Part shown: positions 53,481 through 60,000 of the stretch, piece by piece
Numbering within the stretch: the first letter of the stretch is position 1
Layout: every line of letters begins with the position of its first letter
DNA from: Takakia lepidozioides
Lineage: Eukaryota; Streptophyta; Takakiopsida; Takakiales; Takakiaceae
Assembly: GCA_030704615.1 (NCBI GenBank)
Contig: CM060732.1
Location: forward strand, 1,242,001 to 1,302,000
Reading direction: 5' to 3'
Length of the DNA stretch: 60,000 nucleotides
The notes under the pieces: generated by a model
The model's input: only the letters and a program-made list of their open reading frames with translations
What the model was told of the DNA's origin: nothing
Databases searched by the model: none
Translations under genes and position numbers: made by a program

Positions 53481-56390
53481 GAGAGTTCTCCACCAAGTCA
53501 CGACCAGGGCTTGTGGCAAGAGAGACCCAGTTTGTTATAATGCGTTATGCTGAACCGAGGCTTCCAAGGATTCCATTGCACGTACAAGTCATTAACTCGT
53601 CTTCGCTCAGAGCTACTCCGCACCGATGAGAACGACGATACTGTCGAAATTCTGATATCAAAACGACGGACAAACAAAGGAAAAGATATTTTGACATCCC
53701 AATTGACATCCACCATAAATCGAACATGGCTTCCTATTTTGTTCTATGAATTGACAAGTTTAGGTTCAAATAGAATTTTAGTAAGATTTAACACATGTAG
53801 TTCAAAAGGGGATGGTGACTTTCAAGACATGTCTCGGAGATTTTGTACCAAGTCAGCCTAGTAAATCACATTAGCTCCGTCCCAACATTGCATGATAGAT
53901 GGTACTTGATGGGTTTCCATAGAGTTGGCAGGTTGATGGATGCTGCCTTTTGTTGTACCATATGACCTCATTACTGTCCAATGATACCTTGTCCAGATTC
54001 CGGGCCCGTGATTGCTGGTAAGTGCATGCCTTGGTAAAGCAGGAGCCCTAAGGACTATAACCCCATGTGAAAGTTGTAAGCCAGGTTTGTGGCAACCCTC
54101 ACTCCATGATGGAACTCAATGAGCACGATGATGGAACTCCATGATGGAACTCTGCTTCTCTTTCACAGTGGCTGCCCTAGAGAGGCAAGATGTGAATCTG
54201 GATCTGATCAAAGTGGAAGGGAAAGTTTGATCATCCTCCTTCCGAGCCTGATGCCACCCTGTTAAAGGATATTGGTCAGTTTCTCTTCTCTCTCTAGCTA
54301 TGCCAAGCAGAGTCTAATAGTGCGTGTCTTGATCTTTTTTGCCCCATGCGGGTTTCTTGAGGTTCACTGTTATAATACGCTAGAGGCGTTAACTGCTTAC
54401 CAATGGGTCTGTGGGTCTGATTACTTCTTTTGAAATGTGATATGGGTGCCGGACATTTCTCCAAGTCTGGAAGGCATTGGCACAATATATGGCGCAGTGT
54501 ATGGCACAATATTTTTTGTTTCTCCCTGAACATTAGGAGTTGATTTGATTGGAGCCCTCTTGTCACATGGGGATGAACTTTCACTTCTTATTGGTGCAAT
54601 GGTAAAGTTTACCATGATGATAGGCTTTGTCTGGCTCTCTTACATGGCATGGCTGGGTTTGTTTACAGCTCTGTCAAATAATTGAGCTTTCTAGACCACA
54701 TATAGTGCTATTACAGTAAGCCTAACAATGTTAACTCATGACAATGGCCTCTTGAAAGTCTTACTTCAATGCAAAGGGCTCTAACCTCTACACTAGGGTT
54801 GTTGGGTTTGGTTTGGTTTGGGTTGTTGGGTTTGGGCAGCAATCAGTATTGTTGTTGGTTGCCAGTATCTTTCTAGGCTGCCTGATTATAGAATGAAAAA
54901 CCATTGAGATGATTACAGGCCCTTTGGTTGTCTCCATTCAAGATGCCTGTCTGTATGTATTTAAGACTTGGCAGGGCAGTGAAGGTCTGTGAGCACTTGT
55001 GCGAAGAAAGGCCAGCTTCCAACTTTACAGGGGAGCCACAGATTGACACTGAGGGGAGGGAACTAGGGGAGACACCAAAGCTGATCTTTACCCATCTGTC
55101 AACTGGTAAGTGCAGTCATGTCGTTGTTCCCCAAAAGTGTGTCGTGCATTCTCAGGGCTAGATGCCTTTTTGTGCCCAATTCAGTAGTAATTTACGAATG
55201 TGTTTGATTTTTTATGTGATTCATTTGTACCCCGGTTGATGTGCTATTGTTTGTTTTCCAGTAAGTATATTGTCATCTTCCTCCTTTGGTTTTGTCTTCA
55301 GTGCAGGTCTGAGTGCAGGATTTGGAGAAGATACAAAGCATACTGCTGCACATGGTACTGCTTGTTCTAAGTGAGAAGGTTCTGTAAACCCCCCTCTTTT
55401 TGGCTATTTTGAAGGAACCTGTTTCCTTCTTAAGATCGGCACTACCTATTGTCAACACAGTTCGCATGTCATGTCTATTCATGCTGATGGGTGAAAGGTT
55501 TTAGCGAATGTTTGCATTTGCAGTAGGGTAGAAGTATGGTGAAAAGGGTAGAGGCGATTTTCAAGTACCTGAATCCAGGCAGGAAGAACTGACTGATGTG
55601 TTTTTGGACAAGTGCCTTAAACAATGCATGTTGTTCTGGCAATGCTTTTTCTTTTGATTTCAGAAGAGACATTGAACTGAATTTCAAGCCCCTGTGGATG
55701 GATGGGTTTTTCTGTGTGACAAACTGGACAATGCTTGGTGATGGCTGACAGCCATGTTTCGGGGTGAAAATGGTAACAGTCTGGAATATATTTCAAATGA
55801 AGTCTGTCTCCCTCCCTACCTCTCAAATATCAAATATCTAATCAATATCCAATATCCATCTTTTCATATATCAAAATCCAATATCCAATTTCCAATATGC
55901 AATATCCATTTTCTGATATAATGTCCAAGGTATGCTCATCAGAGAGGACCTTCACTTCACAGAGTCCTTGCACCTCTATTCATCAACTTTCAAAATCTTG
56001 AGGTTGAGCCTAAAGCCTTGGCCCCGTTGGAGTTTTATGGCTGGGAGCTCACAGACAGGAGATGAATGTCATCTGTGAAGAGCTATATAGAGGAAAGGGA
56101 TGCCTATATAGGGAAAGGGATCCCTCCTCACAAAGGTATCCCTCTTGTTCTGCCCAAACTGTGGGCGGGCCAAGGCTATGTAATGAGGCCATTGGCTTTC
56201 CCACATGAACTTTTTTGAACCTGTTCTGAGTCTGCAAGAAGTGGAACTCAAGAAGCATCCCTTGGACACAAGATACAATACCATGGACCTTGATTTTAGT
56301 AGGTTGTTAATCTTTAACTGAGCCAGCTGGGAAAGAGATTCTAAGTTGATTCCTTGGTGGGATACAGAGGGAATTGTAAATCCGAAACAC
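53480..56390. other. 2.9 kb without a recognised gene
   Basis: Both strands read. A possible exon is plus 54,935-55,106 (KVCEHLCEERPASNFTGEP ... KLIFTHLSTG followed by GTAAGTG), but nothing joins to it. ATCAAATATC/AATATCCA short repeats lie at 55,825-55,915. Confidence 0.3.
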
Positions 56391-56391
56391 A

Positions 56392-57779
56392 ATGCGGCCA
56401 CGAAGTGAAGTAGGATCTGTGATATTGTTCAATTCAAAAGACGAGGATGATAATTGGATTCCCATGAAGGTGGAGAGTAACTCTTGGGTAGCATTGATGC
56501 CAGGTAAAAGAGGCGATCATGCTAAAGATTCATCGAAGCATGGCGGAACTTCTACAACAGAGGGGGCGTACAAGGCGAAGGTGCTGAAGTTTCGTTTTGA
56601 AGGTGGATCCATAGTGGTATCCAAAAAATTTGTTCAACATGCTTACATGCAACGGCAACTCGATTTGCCTCCAGATGTAGCTTTCGGCAGAGGCGCTTGC
56701 AATTGTAAGATGTCTAACTTTCCTCATAAGTTTACATTATTTGTTATGAAGTTCACCTTGTATTGTGCAGTGTGGAACAACAATATGATGAGGGTGGGGT
56801 TTTCAATGCAGACCTATACCTTTCCACTTTTGAAGATTGGATTGATCCGAAGAGTATAATGGACGTTCTATATGTGGTGCACGCCGAAGTAGGTGAGGCT
56901 TGCCGTGGAAAACGAACACACAAGGAGCTTCTGCAAAATCATGTGTACTTCTACAATGCATTTTACACCCCACGCAATGGTAGATCCGAGTTTGGAATAG
57001 TGCAGCCGATCCCTCTTCTTGGTTTTAGTGACCCAGCTTGGCCATTACCGGACATGGCGACCAGTGAGTCTTTCAGACTAAAGTTGCGGTCTGATTTCTT
57101 ATCCTCTATGAAACCCAGAACAGGAAGCAAATCAACCCACTTACAATAGTTTATGCCAATCGGAGTAATGGTAGATCTATTTTCGGTGGCCAACAATATC
57201 TCTAAGAGCAATACCATGTTCACTTTCAAAGAACCATGTGAGAAGCTGTTGGAATCACTGATGGATAGTGGATGGGATACAAAATCACCATTGGAGCCGA
57301 TGTCATTAGATGTGTTGTCGATCGTTCAACATTGAGATTCAGATATCACATCGGCCGATCTGCTTTATATGCCACATTTCAATTCAATCGGCAACGCATG
57401 ATATCCAAATGGGAGACAATGGATCAGGTTCAGTCTGTGGAGATGGTCAGTTTATGTTGTGAATATGATGCAAGACAGCAAGAAATTGAGGTTGGGCGAC
57501 ATTGGTCAAGCATTCGACATGAGATTATGATTGCTTTTGGTTCAGACATTCCTGAGGACTTCACGATATTGGTGGATGAAGATGGGATCAAGTCCAAAAA
57601 GGTATGTGGAATTTGTTGTCAGCAATCATGGTAATCCATTCACAGCTTCAAATGTTATGATAGCTTCTAACAAAATTACATGTTTCTTGTTGATAGGTAA
57701 ACATCAGAAATGAGAAGAAGTACACAGCTGTCGATGTGCTGCCTCCGAAGCGACTACGACTTGTGGCCAATGCATCCTA
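56392..57779 (+). CDS. Spliced gene of unknown function
   Basis: Visible exons: 56,392-56,704 (MRPRSEVGSVILFNSKDEDD..., ends before GTAAGATG), 56,772 to about 57,150 (YDEGGVFNADLYLSTFEDW, YVVHAEVGEACRGKRTHKEL, PLLGFSDPAWPLPDM), one or two exons across 57,150-57,600 (VVDRSTLRFRYHIGRSALYA, TILVDEDGIKSKK, ending before GTATGTGG), and a last exon 57,692-57,779 (VNIRNEKKYTAVDVLPPKRL, then RLVANAS, TAA) after TTGATAG. The last donor/acceptor pair keeps phase. Phases of the first junctions are not fully resolved, and stops near 57,148 and 57,333 need introns or are lesions. The protein is mixed alpha/beta and mildly acidic. I recognise no family; a host gene is as likely as a TE-borne one. Confidence 0.5.
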
Positions 57780-58346
57780 AAGTGTAGCCTTAGACTCTAG
57801 GGCTGTGGGCATTAGGTCCGTGGGCCACAAGATTAGATGACATTTGTAACATTTGGTGACATTTTAGGTGACATTTTAAAGTTTTAGGTTGGCAATTTTA
57901 CCTTTGTTATATGAGAAATTCACCATTGTTCCCTCCTTTTCTACATTGGTTATGGTCTGATTGAGATGGTGACAGACAACTAGTTGAGCAATTTACAAAA
58001 AATTAGTTGAACAAAAAATATTACCCTTATTATGTGATGAGAATTGTTCAGTGATTCGAACCGAGGACCTTATGTTTGGCGATGTGTTGAAGAGTGCCAT
58101 GATAACCAAGAATGCTATGATGATCCATTGGAAATACAGGAACTTTCTTTATACTTATACTCAAGTTTAGATGAGATTGAATGGATGGATGTTTGGGTGT
58201 TGGTTTGGTGCACAAATTGATATGGGGTCTGCTTCTCTATCCATGCCTCCATTTTGTATGAGTCTGGTTTGTAAATGTGAAGGTTAGTTGGCAGGTGAGT
58301 TGCTTTTCACACTTACTCACACTAAATACTTAGAGAGGGAGAGTGC

Positions 58347-58690
58347 GTGCGTAAAACCAGTATCTGCATCCGCCACCGCAGCGACGACCGCCCGCCCCTG
58401 AGCAGCAAGTCCAGACAAGATGAAGCTTTCGAGCTGGATGACATGAAGGACTCAACAAACGAGGACTTGGAGAATATGGTCTGGGTATGTTTATATGTAC
58501 TGGACAAAGAGGCATTGTACAAGGAGAAGAAGCGGCAATGGCTGCAGCTTCAGGTTCAGACGAGTTAGGCTCAACCCCAAGCACGGCTGGTATTGTGTTC
58601 CCATTTCAAAGAAGCTGAACCAGGTAACAGCAAAACATTCCAGTGTTCAGTGCACAACGGTGATGCTCAGGAGAGCGGTGCTTCGTAGGA
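58347..58690 (+). CDS. Possible short gene fragment
   Basis: Frame RPPLSSKSRQDEAFELDDMK then NEDLENMVWVCLYVLDKEAL and KEKKRQWLQLQVQTS has protein-like composition and ends at TAG 58,566. The same frame stays open after the TAG (AQPQARLVLCSHFKEAEPG). No domain known. Upstream boundaries are not clear. Confidence 0.3.
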
Positions 58691-58699
58691 GAGCGGGTT

Positions 58700-60000
58700 A
58701 GGGATACGTGCTTATCGATCTTTTGCCTCTCAAAGTTTAGGCTTCTTTTCTTCTAATTGGTGCTTAAGCGTGGGCACTAGCAGTTATTTCTGGCGCACAC
58801 TGTCGATGTTATAGTGCGGTGCAACTCTCACTTGTAGCCCTGATTTGGGCAAGGGCTGGAGGCAGCAACCTGCACCTTATAAGGAGATGAAGCCTTTCTT
58901 TGCAAGCCCAGAACTGTAAGCAAGCCTAACTGTAAACTGCAAGCCCAGAAACTGGGTGAGGTTTACCTTGACACCCTCAACTCCAACCACATACTTGTTT
59001 CGGACAAACCCTAGTTGTGAATTCGTTCAAGGTGCCTGATATTACTGGAAGGTGTCATATCAGGTTCATCAAGAGTAGTCATTCTGCTGAGAAGTGAAAG
59101 CAACCAGTCTTCTTTGTAGTGTAAGGTTGGATGGCAAAGTATATTACAGGACATGATGGAGGAAAGGAGGGATGCTGAATGAGGAAGGAGGAAGAACTTG
59201 TTGTATATGGGTGGACAAGACTGTGAAGGAACGGGTGATGAGTGAACTTACAGTTTTTACTTTGTGTGACTTGATTCGAGGTACACCATTGTTCCCATGC
59301 TTTCCTACATTGGTTGTGGTATGATGGAGAGACAACTAGTTGAGCTATTTCTTTGTTTTGTATTGTCTTGGAGCCTAGTTGCACTAGGCCTTCTGGTTAC
59401 AATCCACCAAAGTATGATGGTGATACAACCAAACGCATGCACTTCTGGAGGCTTGGCTTGGTGGATCCACAGAAGCTGGAGATACTCACTCTTGGTGGTC
59501 TTGGTGCTGTCCTCATTGAGGGAGCTGCCTGCACATGGCAACATGACAACATGAGGGAGCTGCCTGCAGGCTACTGCTGAAGAAGCTCGAGCTGAGGCTA
59601 AAGCTGCCAAGAAGGCGCTTGACTGCTCTGACACAGACCAAAAGCCAGAATTTGTTGATGATTGTGTTTACATGTAAGACCTAGGCCAGGTAAGACCCAT
59701 GCATCCCTCACCTGCAGGACCTAGGCTTGGTTCCATCGCAGTTTTGTCAGCTCGCAATGAATGATGCGGGCACCTGTGAGAACATCAACACGTACACCAA
59801 TTACTACAGCCATAGCAAGGGCAGAGTTATCAACCCTCGTGGGTCTAGCAATGAGTTACTAGGAGTTACTATATCAATGGTATAGTATCTGGTAGTGTCT
59901 AGTATCAATGGTATAGAGTTACTATGTCAGCCAAAGTTACTATATCAATGGTTCAGTATCAGTAAACAAAACAAAACAAGCAAAACAAAACATAGGAAAG
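58700..60000. other. No recognised gene; short repeat at the right edge
   Basis: Plus 59,353-59,580 (GYNPPKYDGDTTKRMHFWRL, LGGLGAVLIEGAACTWQHDN) is open but unassigned. GTTACTATATCAATGGT-type motifs recur four times at 59,865-59,960, ending in an AACAAAACAAAAC tract. Confidence 0.35.

Noticed and set aside
7091-58568. Alternative genetic code with TAA/TAG read as glutamine, as in some ulvophyte algae
   Set aside because: The ribosomal P1/P2 tail ends at TAA exactly where the conserved protein ends, and the PHD frame ends at TAG just after its last Cys pair. Deamination or ordinary decay explains the stops. Not fully excluded for TAG.

Overview
The window is nuclear DNA of a eukaryote, not a prokaryote. 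The evidence is GT-AG introns, AATAAA signals, a tRNA-derived SINE, a ribosomal stalk-protein C-terminus, hAT and Mutator-like transposases, a Ty3/gypsy retrotransposon, and long satellite and minisatellite tracts. A 500-base run of N marks a scaffold gap. The TE mix (SWIM-zinc-finger MULEs, BED/DUF659 hAT, and a Ty3 element that has captured a cytosine methyltransferase) best fits a large, repeat-rich streptophyte alga of the Chara/Klebsormidium kind. That placement is inference; no rRNA or organelle marker is present.

Layout. 0-5 kb: minus-strand exons of unrecognised genes, split by two arrays of near-perfect palindromes (GGCGCC-centred at 1.9-2.9 kb; TTGCGTTGACGCAA at 4.0-4.7 kb). 5-10.5 kb: a decayed MULE transposase on the minus strand, abutting a plus-strand spliced gene that looks like an amino-methyltransferase. 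11.4-21.9 kb: a degenerate Ty3/gypsy element on the minus strand ordered gag, aspartic protease, C5-cytosine methyltransferase, RT, RNase H, integrase, PHD finger. 22-32.7 kb: fragments (P1/P2 stalk protein, a PIF/Harbinger-type MITE with TTA duplication, a piggyBac-type element with TTAA, LINE ORF1, a protein-kinase-like pseudogene). 32.7-41 kb: a 120-bp-period satellite in both orientations and about 1-kb composite repeats. A 2.7-kb MULE (35,052-37,797) sits inside them with a 10-bp target duplication. 41-43.6 kb: a RING-finger gene broken by in-frame TAG codons. 44-50 kb: a hAT transposase flanked by inverted arrays of about 50-bp hairpin repeats, one array carrying a SINE. 50-60 kb: G-rich and ACGTG-rich tandem repeats, a K/E-rich ORF with two stops, and a spliced plus-strand gene of unknown function (56.4-57.8 kb).

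How the parts relate. Almost every long coding stretch belongs to, or was carried or broken by, mobile DNA. The most notable system is the retrotransposon that pairs a DNA-methylation writer with a candidate histone-reading PHD finger. The present copy is dead (several frameshifts and stops), but each domain can still be read. In-frame stops across unrelated genes here are mostly TAG, which may reflect deamination of methylated CAG/CTG sites. LTRs of the Ty3 element could not be paired within the window.
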